A DNA stretch of 64,000 nt from Pseudoramibacter alactolyticus ATCC 23263 (lineage in GTDB: Bacteria; Bacillota; Clostridia; Eubacteriales; Eubacteriaceae). The stretch lies in NCBI RefSeq assembly GCF_000185505.1, contig NZ_GL622359.1:2173484-2237483 (forward strand), given 5' to 3'. The translations under genes and the position numbers were made by a program. Numbering within the stretch: the stretch's first letter is position 1; every line of letters begins with the position of its first letter. The notes under the pieces were generated by a model. That model searched no databases. It worked only from the letters and a program-made list of their open reading frames with translations, and was not told where the DNA came from. Of this stretch, positions 52,854-61,463 are shown one piece after another.

Positions 52854-52958
52854 ATGGCATGGAATGTTTTAATTCAAAAAAGGGACAAAATTATTATTGT
52901 GGTAACATATGATGATTCTATATATCCATTTTTTGATGAGATAATAAAATCAAAATAA
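52854..52958 (+). CDS. 34-residue open frame before the flippase gene
   Basis: ATG behind AAGGGAAAA. The peptide starts MAWNVLIQKRDKIIIVVTYD and ends IIKSK. It may be a tiny leader peptide or the leftover start of a lost gene. No family is recognised. Confidence 0.3.
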   Translation: MAWNVLIQKRDKIIIVVTYDDSIYPFFDEIIKSK

Positions 52959-52995
52959 AATGAAAAAAACAAAAAACAAAAAGTGGGATTCAAAC

Positions 52996-54468
52996 ATGGG
53001 CAAAGGATCCATAAAAAGAAATTTTCTGCTGAACAGCCTTTTGACGATTTCGTCTTTTATTTTCCCGATGATCACGTTCCCATATATTTCTCGGATATTG
53101 TTACCGGCGGCCATCGGCAGGGTCAGTTTCGCCACGTCCTTAGTGACGTATTTTAATTTGATAGCGCAGCTGGGGATTCCGACCTACGGCATTCGGGCTT
53201 GCGCTCAGGTTCGCGATGATAAATTGAAATTAACGCGGGTTGTTCAGGAGCTTTTGACGATCAATTTGCTGATGAGCGGGCTGGTGTATCTTTTATTTTT
53301 CGGGTTGCTGATTTTGGTGCCGCAGCTACAGGACGATCGAACGCTTTATTTGGTCATGGGTTCAGCCATTTTATTTAACGCGCTTGGAATCGACTGGATG
53401 TATCAAGGATTGGAGCAATATGCCTACATCACAAAGCGGTCGATCCTCTTTAAATTTCTCGCCCTCATCATGATGTTCGCTTTCATTCATCAGCCGAAAG
53501 ATTATATTATTTATGGCGGCATTTCCATTTTTGCCGCTTCCGCTTCAAATATTTTGAATTTTATCAATGCGCGGAAATTCATAGCGATGCAGTACGTCGG
53601 CGGGTATCGATTCAAAAGGCATTTTAAAGCGATCGGCATCTTTTTTGCCATGTCGTGCGCGACGATTATTTATACCAATTTAGATACGATAATGCTTAAA
53701 TGGCTGACGACCAATACCGACGTCGGCTATTATAATACGGCGGTAAAAGTCAAGACCATTTTGGTGGGCGTCGTGACTTCTTTGGGCGCCGTTTTATTGC
53801 CCCGGGCATCTTATTACGTTGGAAATCACATGCTAGAAGATTTTCGCCGGGTTAGTAAAAAGGCCATTAATTTCGTTATGGTTTTTGCCGCGCCCGTCAG
53901 TCTTTATTTTATTCTTTTTGCAAAACCGAGCATTTATTTAGTGTCGAGCGGCGCTTTTGCCGGTGCGATTAAGCCGATGCAAATCATTATGCCGACGGTG
54001 ATGCTGATTGGCATCACCAATATTCTGGGAATTCAAATATTGGTGCCCCTGGGGCGGCAAAAGACCGTCATGTGGTCAGAGATAGCCGGCGCAGGCGTGG
54101 ATTTTCTGGTCAATTGGCTTCTCATTCCCAAGTATGCATCGGCCGGCGCGGCATTCGGAACCCTGCTGGCAGAAATCGTTGTTTTAATCGTACAATTTGT
54201 TTCGCTGCGCCGCGAAATTAAATTGATGGTTCGGCAGATATATTTTGGAAAAATAGGTTTGGCGTTGCTGGCCGGCTGTATTTTTTCTTTTTGGATCTTG
54301 AAGATTAGCCCGATCTTTACCGCGCATTTTGGCAACATCGTGGGAAATCTTATCGTTCTGGCCCTATCCGTCAGTCTGTTTTTTGCTGGGTACGTCATGA
54401 TCCTTTTGTATTACAGAGAGCCGATGACCCTCTATATCAAGGACCAGATCACGGGCTTTCTGCCCTGA
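52996..54468 (+). CDS. Wzx/RfbX-type polysaccharide flippase (MOP superfamily)
   Basis: A 490-residue membrane protein with 12-14 helices. KRNFLLNSLLTISSFIFPMI then TFPYISRILLPAAIGRVSFA is the typical N terminus of Wzx flippases, which move lipid-linked sugar repeats across the membrane. IYTNLDTIMLKWLTTNTDVG is another family block. ATG 52996 is preferred (GTGGGA upstream); an earlier ATG at 52960 adds 12 Lys-rich residues. No glycosyltransferase genes are nearby, so it is an isolated flippase. AT-rich start, more normal composition later. Confidence 0.85.
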   Translation: MGKGSIKRNFLLNSLLTISSFIFPMITFPYISRILLPAAIGRVSFATSLVTYFNLIAQLGIPTYGIRACAQVRDDKLKLTRVVQELLTINLLMSGLVYLLFFGLLILVPQLQDDRTLYLVMGSAILFNALGIDWMYQGLEQYAYITKRSILFKFLALIMMFAFIHQPKDYIIYGGISIFAASASNILNFINARKFIAMQYVGGYRFKRHFKAIGIFFAMSCATIIYTNLDTIMLKWLTTNTDVGYYNTAVKVKTILVGVVTSLGAVLLPRASYYVGNHMLEDFRRVSKKAINFVMVFAAPVSLYFILFAKPSIYLVSSGAFAGAIKPMQIIMPTVMLIGITNILGIQILVPLGRQKTVMWSEIAGAGVDFLVNWLLIPKYASAGAAFGTLLAEIVVLIVQFVSLRREIKLMVRQIYFGKIGLALLAGCIFSFWILKISPIFTAHFGNIVGNLIVLALSVSLFFAGYVMILLYYREPMTLYIKDQITGFLP

Positions 54469-54590
54469 TTGGTCCTGGCTGGGAAAACCGACAGAGCTTG
54501 CCTTACAACTTTAACGGCTCAAAAAATTGATTTTTTTGTGCGGAGTCTGCCGGCGTAGGCGGGAGGCGATCGGCGGCTTCAAAATAGTTA

Positions 54591-54618
54591 TTGACATATG
54601 TCGAAAATGTGCTATAAT
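54591..54618 (+). promoter_or_regulatory. Promoter and palindrome of the DUF134 gene
   Basis: TTGACA (54591-54596) and TATAAT (54613-54618) with 16 bases between. GACATATGTC (54593-54602) is a perfect palindrome over the -35 and may be the site where the DUF134 domain represses its own gene. Confidence 0.65.
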
Positions 54619-54647
54619 CAAAGACAAGAAAACCAAGAGGTGGCAAA

Positions 54648-55418
54648 ATGGCGAGACCCTGCAAAAAAAGACGCATCGGCGGCACCCCCGGCTGCAGGCG
54701 CTTCGGCCCCGGCCGGGGCGGCTGTCCGGCCGAAAGCGCGGTGACCCTGAGCGTGGAGGAATACGAAACCCTGCGCCGCATCGATTACGAGGGGCTGAGT
54801 CAAGCCGACTGCGCGGCGGTGATGGCGGCGGGGCGCACGACGGTGCAGGCCATTTACCGTTCGGCCAGGAAGAAGCTCGCGACTGCCCTTGTGGAAGCCC
54901 GACCGCTGATCATCGGCGGCGGCGATTATATTCTAACGTCGGTCGCAGCGCCGATCAGCAAAGGAGAAAACATGGAACAACGCATTGCAGTCACTTATGA
55001 CGACGGACAGATTTTTCAGCATTTCGGGCACACCAGCCAGTTTAAGATTTACGACATTCAGGATGGGGCGGTGGCGGAAACCGCCGTGGTGGATACGAAC
55101 GGCCAGGGGCACGGCGCCCTGGGCGGTTTTTTGAAGAACGCCGACGTGGACGCGCTGATTTGCGGCGGCATCGGCGGCGGGGCGCGCATGGCGCTGGCGG
55201 ACGCCGGCGTCGCGCTTTATGCCGGCGTCTCCGGGGAGGCCGACGCGGCGGTGGCGGCCCTGCTGGCCGGCACCGCCGCCTATCAGACCGAGGCCAACTG
55301 CGATCATCACGGGGAAGGCCATCACTGCGGGCACCATCATCGCCACGGCGAGGGACATCCCCACGACGGGCAGCACCATTGCGGGCACGCCGGAGCCCAT
55401 CGGGAAACGCAGGCATGA
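54648..55418 (+). CDS. DUF134 DNA-binding domain fused to NifX/NifB-type cofactor-binding domain, His-rich tail
   Basis: A 256-residue fusion. Residues 1-90 are DUF134: MARPCKKRRIGGTPGCRRFG then a helix-turn-helix with GLSQADCAAVMAAGRTTVQA. Residues 109-215 form a dinitrogenase iron-molybdenum cofactor (PF02579) domain: AVTYDDGQIFQHFGHTSQFK through ICGGIGGGARMALADAGV. The last 40 residues are crowded with His, likely binding metal. In-frame ATG 54972 has its own AAAGGAG site, so the second domain may also be made alone. Relatives act in iron-sulfur or metal handling and not only in nitrogen fixation. The stop overlaps the next ATG. Confidence 0.8.
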   Translation: MARPCKKRRIGGTPGCRRFGPGRGGCPAESAVTLSVEEYETLRRIDYEGLSQADCAAVMAAGRTTVQAIYRSARKKLATALVEARPLIIGGGDYILTSVAAPISKGENMEQRIAVTYDDGQIFQHFGHTSQFKIYDIQDGAVAETAVVDTNGQGHGALGGFLKNADVDALICGGIGGGARMALADAGVALYAGVSGEADAAVAALLAGTAAYQTEANCDHHGEGHHCGHHHRHGEGHPHDGQHHCGHAGAHRETQA

Positions 55419-55846
55419 TGAGCGAAGACACAAGGATCCGGGCAGAACGGGCTGTGACCTTTAAGCACAGCGGGCATAATTGTTGCCAGGCGGTGCTTTT
55501 GGCTTATGCCGATCGGCTTCCGCTTTCGGAAGCCGTGCTGGATAACATCGGCCTGCCCTTCGGCTCGGGCATGGGCACCGGGGAAGGCACCTGCGGGGCG
55601 CTTTGCGGCGCCGAGATGGCGGCCGGGCTTTTAGGCCTCGGTTCGGCACGGCAGGGAATTTTCAGACGGTTCGTCGACGGCACCGGGACCGGGGCCAGCG
55701 TGTGTCGGGATTTAAAGGGAATCGCGACCGGCCGGCCCTTGTGCAGCTGCGACGATTGCGTGCGCCAGGGGGTGACGGCGCTGGCGGCTGTTTTGAACGA
55801 TGCCGAGGATGCGCCGCAGGCCTCCCCTCCGATTAAAATCAGATAA
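55415..55846 (+). CDS. C_GCAxxG_C_C family redox-type protein
   Basis: A 143-residue protein with the pattern that names the family. NCCQAVLLAYAD is near the N terminus. The block GTGEGTCGALCGAEMAAGLL is in the middle. VCRDLKG and CDDCV come near the end. Conserved Cys suggest iron-sulfur or disulfide chemistry. Such proteins often sit with DUF134/NifX-like or molybdenum-enzyme genes. The exact role is unknown. ATG 55415 (or 55418) overlaps the fusion gene's stop, so the two are one operon. Confidence 0.8.
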   Translation: MMSEDTRIRAERAVTFKHSGHNCCQAVLLAYADRLPLSEAVLDNIGLPFGSGMGTGEGTCGALCGAEMAAGLLGLGSARQGIFRRFVDGTGTGASVCRDLKGIATGRPLCSCDDCVRQGVTALAAVLNDAEDAPQASPPIKIR

Positions 55847-55891
55847 CCAATGGTTCAAAAGCCGCGTTTCGAATGAACGCTGAACTTGCAG

Positions 55892-56511
55892 GACGAAAGT
55901 AGACACGAAAAAAGCGTGTCTACTTTTTTCATGCTAAAATATTTTGAGAAGGGAGATCCATCTGAACGGAAAAAAGAAATGGGTCGCGGGCACTGGCCGG
56001 CAGACGTGAAACTCAAAGCGGTTAAGCAGCATTTACAGGCGCATCGTTTTATCCGGTCGACGCCTTCAGCAATGAGCTCCCCGCTCATAGTGTTGCAGAC
56101 AGACCCGGTCACAGCAAACCATGCGATGGCTGTCTTGCTGTCCCCAGTAAGCTTGCGGACACTAAAAAAGAGCAGAGCTCCCAATTGCTTTGCACGCCGC
56201 CCAGGAAGCCGTCTGTTCATCCCAGACCCGCTGCCCGGCGCATAAAGATTATGGCATCATGCGGTCCATGTCGCGAGGCGGCACGCCGTCAGCCGACACC
56301 CCCGCCATCGAAGCGTTGAATGGTCGGATCAAGGAAGAACTACACCGGAATTTTGATCTTGCTCATGCCGATAATGTCCCGGCGCTTCTGGCCAGTATGC
56401 TGCCTGCCGCAACGAAGAACGGGCTGCATCTGCCCTGAATTACAAAAGCCCTGTTCAATACAGAATCGAACAAGGCTTTTGATGCTTTTTTAGGGTCTAC
56501 TTTTTGTTGAT
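55892..56511 (+). mobile_element. Decayed, internally deleted IS3-family element
   Basis: Left terminal repeat at 55892-55918 (ACGAAAGTAGACACGAAAAA) matches, in inverted orientation, the right one at 56481-56511 (ACAAAAAGTAGACCCTAAAA on the minus strand). Between them are scraps of both transposase genes. Near 55990, WPADVKLKAVKQHLQAH is orfA-like. At 56250-56437, IMRSMSRGGTPSADTPAIEA is orfB-like. The ending LNYKSPVQYRIEQGF (to 56474) lies in another frame. At about 620 bases it is roughly half of a normal element and cannot move by itself. Confidence 0.72.
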
Positions 56512-56548
56512 ATGTTCACCGCAAAAAGGCTGCGAGGCTTTTGTTATT

Positions 56549-56950
56549 TTAATCGTTTGAGAATGTTTTTTTAAAAATACTTGCAGCCATGACTGCGTTC
56601 CAAAGAAGAAAAATCGCAATTATTTCCCGCAGGTTAACAGCCGAGTGCCAGACGAAAACGCGCAAACCCATTAAAATTGTGAGTACCGCGTTGAGCAGTA
56701 AAAATCCCGCGATTCTAAGCCCTTTTTCATGCAGATTATTTTCGGCGAGGGCGGTGAACACGCAAACTAAAAGCATGAGTCCCTCGAAAACAATCAGGTG
56801 CCGGATCCAGACGGACCAATGCACCGGCGCATGCAATAAGAAATTGCCGACCGCAGGAATGAGCAGACAAAATCCGGCGAGAAAGATAAACTAGTTCTTT
56901 CGAGCGGCCAATAGTTGTTTAAAACGGGGTGATAACATGGGCATTTTCAT
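56549..56950 (-). pseudogene. Small membrane protein with one in-frame TAG codon
   Basis: The minus strand reads a 133-codon frame. ATG (56950) follows GGAGG by five bases. Nineteen codons later comes TAG (56891-56893), and the frame then stays open with four hydrophobic helices (FIFLAGFCLLIPAVGNFL first) to the normal stop. The helices lie on both sides of basic and acidic turns, as in a real membrane protein. One base change (TGG, TAC or CAG, for example) would restore the gene. Family unknown. It may be a young pseudogene or a sequencing error. Confidence 0.6.
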
Positions 56951-57143
56951 CAGTGCCTCCAGCGACGGGACCAATGGGCGCGGCCGTAATATTTCTTCTT
57001 CTGAGCGTTTTTGTAGAAGTTGCAATAATAATGGTGATAAATGCGGCCGCCAGATCGTTGAGTGGTTATTGTTCCAGCATAAAAATATGAATTTTTCACT
57101 GGATCAATTTTTTTATGTATTTAATGAAGTCACCTTCCCCTGA

Positions 57144-57466
57144 ATATGTAAGATGCAGGGGACGACTCATCGAGTGATGCTTTATTTTTCAAGCATTTGA
57201 ACGCGAATGACCCTATCCCGCCCTCTTACAAAAATCGATGCTTTTTGTATAAACAACCTAACTTTAAAAAATAATAAAATAATAACGGCGATACGTCAAC
57301 AAAAAGATAAAAAAATGCCCACAAAAGATAAAAACACGTTAAGAATTGATGAAAGCAAACATGAAAAAGCAGTCTGTCCGCAGAAGTCGATGGCGCCGGT
57401 TTTAAACGACCGCACATAAGCGTTTGCCCAAAGTTGTAAACTTTGATTTAAATTTTTCTTCCGGGG
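57144..57466. other. Gap without a recognised gene
   Basis: AT-rich stretch upstream of the lysine operon. It has a CCCCTG/CAGGGG hairpin near 57140-57165 without a T run. Short open frames here lack ribosome sites and motifs. Confidence 0.5.
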
Positions 57467-57467
57467 C

Positions 57468-57496
57468 TTTTCAAGGCGGGGGCTTTCTGATAGAAT
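57468..57496 (+). promoter_or_regulatory. Promoter of the lysine operon
   Basis: TTTTCA (57468-57473) and TAGAAT (57491-57496) with 17 bases between, about 20 bases before the riboswitch. Confidence 0.5.
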
Positions 57497-57514
57497 AAAA
57501 ACCATCAATCGAAT

Positions 57515-57690
57515 ATGGAAAGATAGAGGCGCGTTTTTTAAGAGTATGCGGGGTGATCGCGGCAGGGCGAAGGGATCACCGCGGAAAGGAAAAGACGCCG
57601 AAGTGTCATCTGCCTGCTGTGGTGATTGCTGGGTCCGTCGAGAACATCGCCGGGACTGTCGCCGTCAGGCGGGGGGCTGTCAAATACAAA
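57515..57690 (+). promoter_or_regulatory. Lysine riboswitch (L box)
   Basis: The conserved lysine-binding core is plain. It has GATAGAGGCGCG (57522-57533), AAGAGTA (57540-57546), a GAAAGG turn, GCCGAAGTG (57597-57605), GCTGGGTC (57628-57635) and GGGACTGTC (57652-57660), in the correct order and spacing. It sits in front of asd-dapA-dapB-dapH-lysC and should shut the operon off when lysine is abundant, through the terminator at 57715-57741. Confidence 0.92.
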
Positions 57691-57714
57691 CAAACATAGG
57701 ATTTGATTTTGTGC

Positions 57715-57741
57715 GGCCGGTATCTTTACTGGTCTTTTTTT
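57715..57741 (+). terminator. Riboswitch-controlled terminator
   Basis: GGCCGGTA (57715-57722), loop TCTT, TACTGGTC (57727-57734), then seven T. It is placed between the lysine riboswitch and asd as the expression platform. Confidence 0.85.
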
Positions 57742-57783
57742 ACGAAGGGATTTAAATTGGGATCACAGGTAAGGAGGATCGCC

Positions 57784-58872
57784 ATGAAAAAATATAAAGT
57801 CGGAATTTTGGGCGCCACGGGCATGGTGGGCCAGCGTTTTGTGACGCTTTTGGTCGGGCACCCGTGGTTTGAGATTGCCGCGCTGGCCGCGTCGGCCAGG
57901 TCCGCGGGGAAATCCTACGGCGAGGCGGTGGCCGGCCGCTGGAAACTTGAAGGGCCGATGCCGGAAGCCGTGGCGGCCATGCCGGTGGCGGACGTGCAGG
58001 ACATCGACACCATCGCGGCGCAGGTGGATTTTGTCTTCTCTGCCGTCGATATGAAAAAGGACGAAATCCGCGCCGTTGAAGAGGCCTATGCCAAGCGGGA
58101 AATCCCGGTGGTTTCCAACAACTCGGCCCACCGCTGGACGCCGGACGTGCCGATGGTCATCCCGGAAATCAACGCCGATCACTACGCTGTTATCGGCGCG
58201 CAGAAAAAACGGCTGGGCACGAAACGCGGCTTTGTCGCTGTCAAGCCCAACTGCTCCATCCAGTCCTACACGCCGGCGCTGGCCGCCTGGCTTGAATTCG
58301 AACCCACCGAGGTGATCGTCTCCACCTATCAGGCGATTTCCGGCGCGGGCAAAAACTTTGAAACCTGGCCGGAAATGGCGGGCAATATCATTCCCTACAT
58401 CGGCGGGGAAGAAGAAAAATCCGAGCAGGAACCGCTCAAGGTTTTCGGCCGGGTTGCCGGTGACCATATCGAAAAGGCCGACGGCATGGTGATCACCTCC
58501 CAGTGCATCCGCGTGCCGGTGCTCGACGGCCACACGGCCGCTGTCTTTGTGAAGTTCCGCAAGCATCCGACGAAAGACGAGTTGGTCGGCGCGCTCAGAA
58601 ACTACAGCGGCGAGCCCCAGACGCTTAAGTTGCCTTCGGCGCCGGCGCAGTTCATCCAGTATCTGGAGGATGACGACCGACCGCAGGTCGCGAAGGATGT
58701 CGGCTTCGAGAACGGCATGGGCATTTCTATCGGGCGGCTGCGGGAAGACCGCGTTTACGACTGGAAATTCGTCGGCCTTTCCCACAACACGCTGCGCGGC
58801 GCGGCCGGCGGCGGGGTTGAAGCGGCGGAATATCTTTGCGCGAAAGGCTATATCGAACCCAAAGAAGCGTAA
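57784..58872 (+). CDS. asd: Aspartate-semialdehyde dehydrogenase
   Basis: A 362-residue enzyme that reduces aspartyl phosphate to aspartate semialdehyde. The NADP site is GILGATGMVGQRF near the N terminus. The catalytic Cys lies in KPNCSIQSYTPAL. Later blocks are YQAISGAGK and GHTAAVFVKF. The length fits the archaeal/fungal-type Asd subgroup (about 350-360 residues). ATG 57784 follows AAGGAGG, after the riboswitch terminator; an earlier in-frame start lies inside that terminator. First gene of the lysine operon. Confidence 0.94.
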   Translation: MKKYKVGILGATGMVGQRFVTLLVGHPWFEIAALAASARSAGKSYGEAVAGRWKLEGPMPEAVAAMPVADVQDIDTIAAQVDFVFSAVDMKKDEIRAVEEAYAKREIPVVSNNSAHRWTPDVPMVIPEINADHYAVIGAQKKRLGTKRGFVAVKPNCSIQSYTPALAAWLEFEPTEVIVSTYQAISGAGKNFETWPEMAGNIIPYIGGEEEKSEQEPLKVFGRVAGDHIEKADGMVITSQCIRVPVLDGHTAAVFVKFRKHPTKDELVGALRNYSGEPQTLKLPSAPAQFIQYLEDDDRPQVAKDVGFENGMGISIGRLREDRVYDWKFVGLSHNTLRGAAGGGVEAAEYLCAKGYIEPKEA

Positions 58873-58931
58873 CGAACGCGTCGGGCATCGACCGCACGGC
58901 CGATGCCCCATCACGAATTAAGGAGGAAGCA

Positions 58932-59822
58932 ATGGCTACTATTTTCACAGGTTCCTGCGTCGCCATGATCACCCCGTTTGATGCAAGCGGGCAAGTGGAT
59001 TACGACGCGATGAAGGCCAATATTGAACGGCATATTGCCGAAGGCACCGACGCGCTGCTGATCTGCGGCACCACCGGCGAAAGCTCGACGCTAAGCGACG
59101 ACGAGCACCGCGAAGTGCTCCGGGTGGCCGGGGAATGCATCGCCCGCCGGGTGCCCTTTATCGCGGGCACCGGCTCCAACGACACGGCTTATTCCGTCGG
59201 GCTGACCCGATACGCGAAGACCGTCGGCGCCGACGCGGCGCTGGTGATCAACCCGTATTACAACAAAACCACCCAAGAAGGGATCTACCGGCACATCAAG
59301 GCCATCGCGGACAGCTGCGAGCTGCCGCTGATCATCTATAACGTGCCCAGCCGCACGGGCTCCAATATCCTGCCGGCGACCACGGCCCGTCTGGCCAAGC
59401 TGCCGACGGTGCAGGCCATCAAGGAAGCCAGCGGCGACATCAGCCAGATTGCCGAAGTGATCGAGCTGACGGAAGCCGACGATTTCGACGTGTATTCCGG
59501 CAACGACGACCAGACGCTGCCCATCATAGCGCTGGGCGGCAAGGGTGTGATTTCCGTGACGGCCAATATCGCGCCGAAGGCCATGCATGAACTGGCCGCG
59601 GCCTGCCTGGCCGACGACATGGCGAACGCCCGGGCCCACATGCGTGAGACCAATATCCTCAACCGGGCGATGTTTTATGAAAACAATCCGATTCCGGTGA
59701 AGACGGCCATGGCGCTGATGGGGCTCGACACCGGTGTGATGCGGCTGCCGCTGGTGCCCATGGGCGAAGCCAACAAGGCCCGCCTGGTGGAAGCGCTCAA
59801 GGCGTACGGAGGGCTGATCTGA
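58932..59822 (+). CDS. dapA: 4-hydroxy-tetrahydrodipicolinate synthase
   Basis: A 296-residue TIM-barrel lyase/aldolase that joins aspartate semialdehyde and pyruvate. It has MITPFDASGQVDYDAMKANI at the start, LLICGTTGESSTLSDDEH (threonine pair and glycine loop), INPYYNKTTQEGIYRH and IIYNVPSRTG with the catalytic Tyr, and the Schiff-base Lys in AIKEASGD. ATG 58932 behind AAGGAGGAAGC. Confidence 0.97.
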   Translation: MATIFTGSCVAMITPFDASGQVDYDAMKANIERHIAEGTDALLICGTTGESSTLSDDEHREVLRVAGECIARRVPFIAGTGSNDTAYSVGLTRYAKTVGADAALVINPYYNKTTQEGIYRHIKAIADSCELPLIIYNVPSRTGSNILPATTARLAKLPTVQAIKEASGDISQIAEVIELTEADDFDVYSGNDDQTLPIIALGGKGVISVTANIAPKAMHELAAACLADDMANARAHMRETNILNRAMFYENNPIPVKTAMALMGLDTGVMRLPLVPMGEANKARLVEALKAYGGLI

Positions 59823-60589
59823 TGATGAAGGTGATTATTTCCGGCGCCGCCGGCCATATGGGCCGGGTGGTGGCCGATTGTGCGGCTGCGGCCGACGACG
59901 TGACCGTGGTGGCGGGGCTCGACCAGAAGTCTGGCGATGCCGGCGCCTTTCCGATTTACGCAGATTTCGACGCCTGCACGGAAGACGCCGATGTGATCAT
60001 TGACTTTTCGCACTTTTCCGCTTTTCCAAAGGTGATTGCCTTTGCCGAAAAACGCCGGCTGCCGCTGGTCATTGCGACCACTGGCCTCACGGACGAAAAC
60101 GAGGCGCGCATCGCCGAAAAGGCCAAGCTGTTCCCGATTTTCAAAACGGCGAACATGTCCCTCGGGATCAACGTTATCGCGGACGTGCTTCAAAGAATCT
60201 CGGGGCTTCTCACGCCGGGCTTCGACATCGAAATCGTCGAGAAGCATCACAACCGCAAAGTGGATGCGCCCAGCGGCACGGCCATTTTGCTGGCGGACGC
60301 CGTGAATGCCGGCATTGAAGCGGACGGCGGCGCTCCGAGGCGCTACACCTATGGCCGGAGCGGCCGCGACTGCAAGCGCACCCCGGACGAGCTCGGCATT
60401 CACGCCGTTCGCGGCGGTACCATCGCCGGCGAACACACCGTGCTTTACGCCGGGGATGACGAGCTGATCGAAATTAAGCACACGGCACTTTCCCGAAAAA
60501 TTTTCGGCAACGGCGCTCTGACGGCAGCCCGTTTTCTCATCACGAAATCCAACGGCCTTTACGATATGAGCGATGTGATCGGCGCGTGA
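59822..60589 (+). CDS. dapB: 4-hydroxy-tetrahydrodipicolinate reductase
   Basis: A 255-residue DapB. The nucleotide loop IISGAAGHMGRVVADCA is at the N terminus. The family signature EIVEKHHNRKVDAPSGTA carries the catalytic His and Lys. GEHTVLYAGDDELIEIKHTA is the C-terminal part of the dihydrodipicolinate domain. The ATG overlaps the dapA stop. Confidence 0.96.
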   Translation: MMKVIISGAAGHMGRVVADCAAAADDVTVVAGLDQKSGDAGAFPIYADFDACTEDADVIIDFSHFSAFPKVIAFAEKRRLPLVIATTGLTDENEARIAEKAKLFPIFKTANMSLGINVIADVLQRISGLLTPGFDIEIVEKHHNRKVDAPSGTAILLADAVNAGIEADGGAPRRYTYGRSGRDCKRTPDELGIHAVRGGTIAGEHTVLYAGDDELIEIKHTALSRKIFGNGALTAARFLITKSNGLYDMSDVIGA

Positions 60590-60638
60590 CCTGCGGATCA
60601 CCGGCAAGACAGAAAAACCATTTTGGAGAGCAGCAACA

Positions 60639-61370
60639 TTGACCAACGAAGAAATTAAAGCAAAATACGATTTAAAAGATCCCTATCAGATCGCGAAATA
60701 CATCAAGGAAGTGCAGAAGAGCACGCCGGTCAAGGCGTACCTGCGCGGCTATCTGCGGGAGCGGGACCTCGACGGATTCAATTATTTTGGGATTCCCTCG
60801 GCCTGCGTGGTGCTGGGCGAAAGCGACGCCGTGGCCGAACTCATCGAGGCGACCGCGTCCAGGCTGACCTTCTGCCAGGTGGAAAACGCGGCCCGCAATT
60901 CCGCGGTGCCCTTGCTCGACATGACGACGGTGGACGCCCGAATCGAACCGGGGGCCTATATCCGCGAAGGGGTGCAGATCCACAAGAATGCGGTCATCAT
61001 GATGGGAGCGGTGATCAACATCGGCGCCGTCGTGGGCGAAGGGTCGATGATCGACATGAACGCGGTGCTCGGCGCGCGCGCCACCGTCGGCAAGAACTGC
61101 CATATCGGCGCGGGCACGGTACTCGCCGGCGTGCTGGAGCCGCCCTCCAGCGATCCCGTCATGATTGAGGACGGGGTGGTCATCGGCGCCAATGCCGTCG
61201 TGCTCGAAGGCGTGCGCGTGGGCGCCAATGCCGTGGTCGCCGCCGGGGCCGTGGTCACCGAAAATGTGCCGGCCGGCGCGGTGGTGGCCGGCAGTCCGGC
61301 GAAGATCGTCAAGGAAAAGGACGAAAAAACCGAATCGAAAACCGAATTGCTCGGCGATCTGCGCGGCTAA
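60639..61370 (+). CDS. dapH: Tetrahydrodipicolinate N-acetyltransferase
   Basis: A 243-residue left-handed beta-helix acetyltransferase of the DapH type. Its N-terminal domain (EEIKAKYDLKDPYQIAKYIK) is specific to the acetyl branch of lysine synthesis in Firmicutes. The repeated hexapeptide region follows (about 90-220), with GAVINIGAVVGEGSMIDMNA and GAVVAGSPAKIV at the end. TTG start behind GGAGAG. It implies an acetylase route to diaminopimelate. dapL, dapE or acetyl-diaminopimelate deacetylase genes are not in the window. Confidence 0.93.
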   Translation: MTNEEIKAKYDLKDPYQIAKYIKEVQKSTPVKAYLRGYLRERDLDGFNYFGIPSACVVLGESDAVAELIEATASRLTFCQVENAARNSAVPLLDMTTVDARIEPGAYIREGVQIHKNAVIMMGAVINIGAVVGEGSMIDMNAVLGARATVGKNCHIGAGTVLAGVLEPPSSDPVMIEDGVVIGANAVVLEGVRVGANAVVAAGAVVTENVPAGAVVAGSPAKIVKEKDEKTESKTELLGDLRG

Positions 61371-61463
61371 GCGCCCGGTCGCCGGCCTTTTAAAGGCGGT
61401 GCTTCGGCGCCGCTTTTTGTGGTGTTAAGGAAGAAATCAAGACAAACGCAAAGGGAAAATCCG

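Noticed and set aside
56891-56893. Pyrrolysine at the in-frame TAG
   Set aside because: No pyrrolysine genes are seen in the window, and the protein is not a methyltransferase. A pseudogene or sequence error is more likely.
56939-57143. 68-codon plus-strand frame
   Set aside because: No ribosome site, low-complexity composition, and it overlaps the start of the minus-strand membrane protein.
57207-57419. 70-codon Lys-rich plus-strand frame
   Set aside because: Chance frame in AT-rich DNA; no start signals or motifs.
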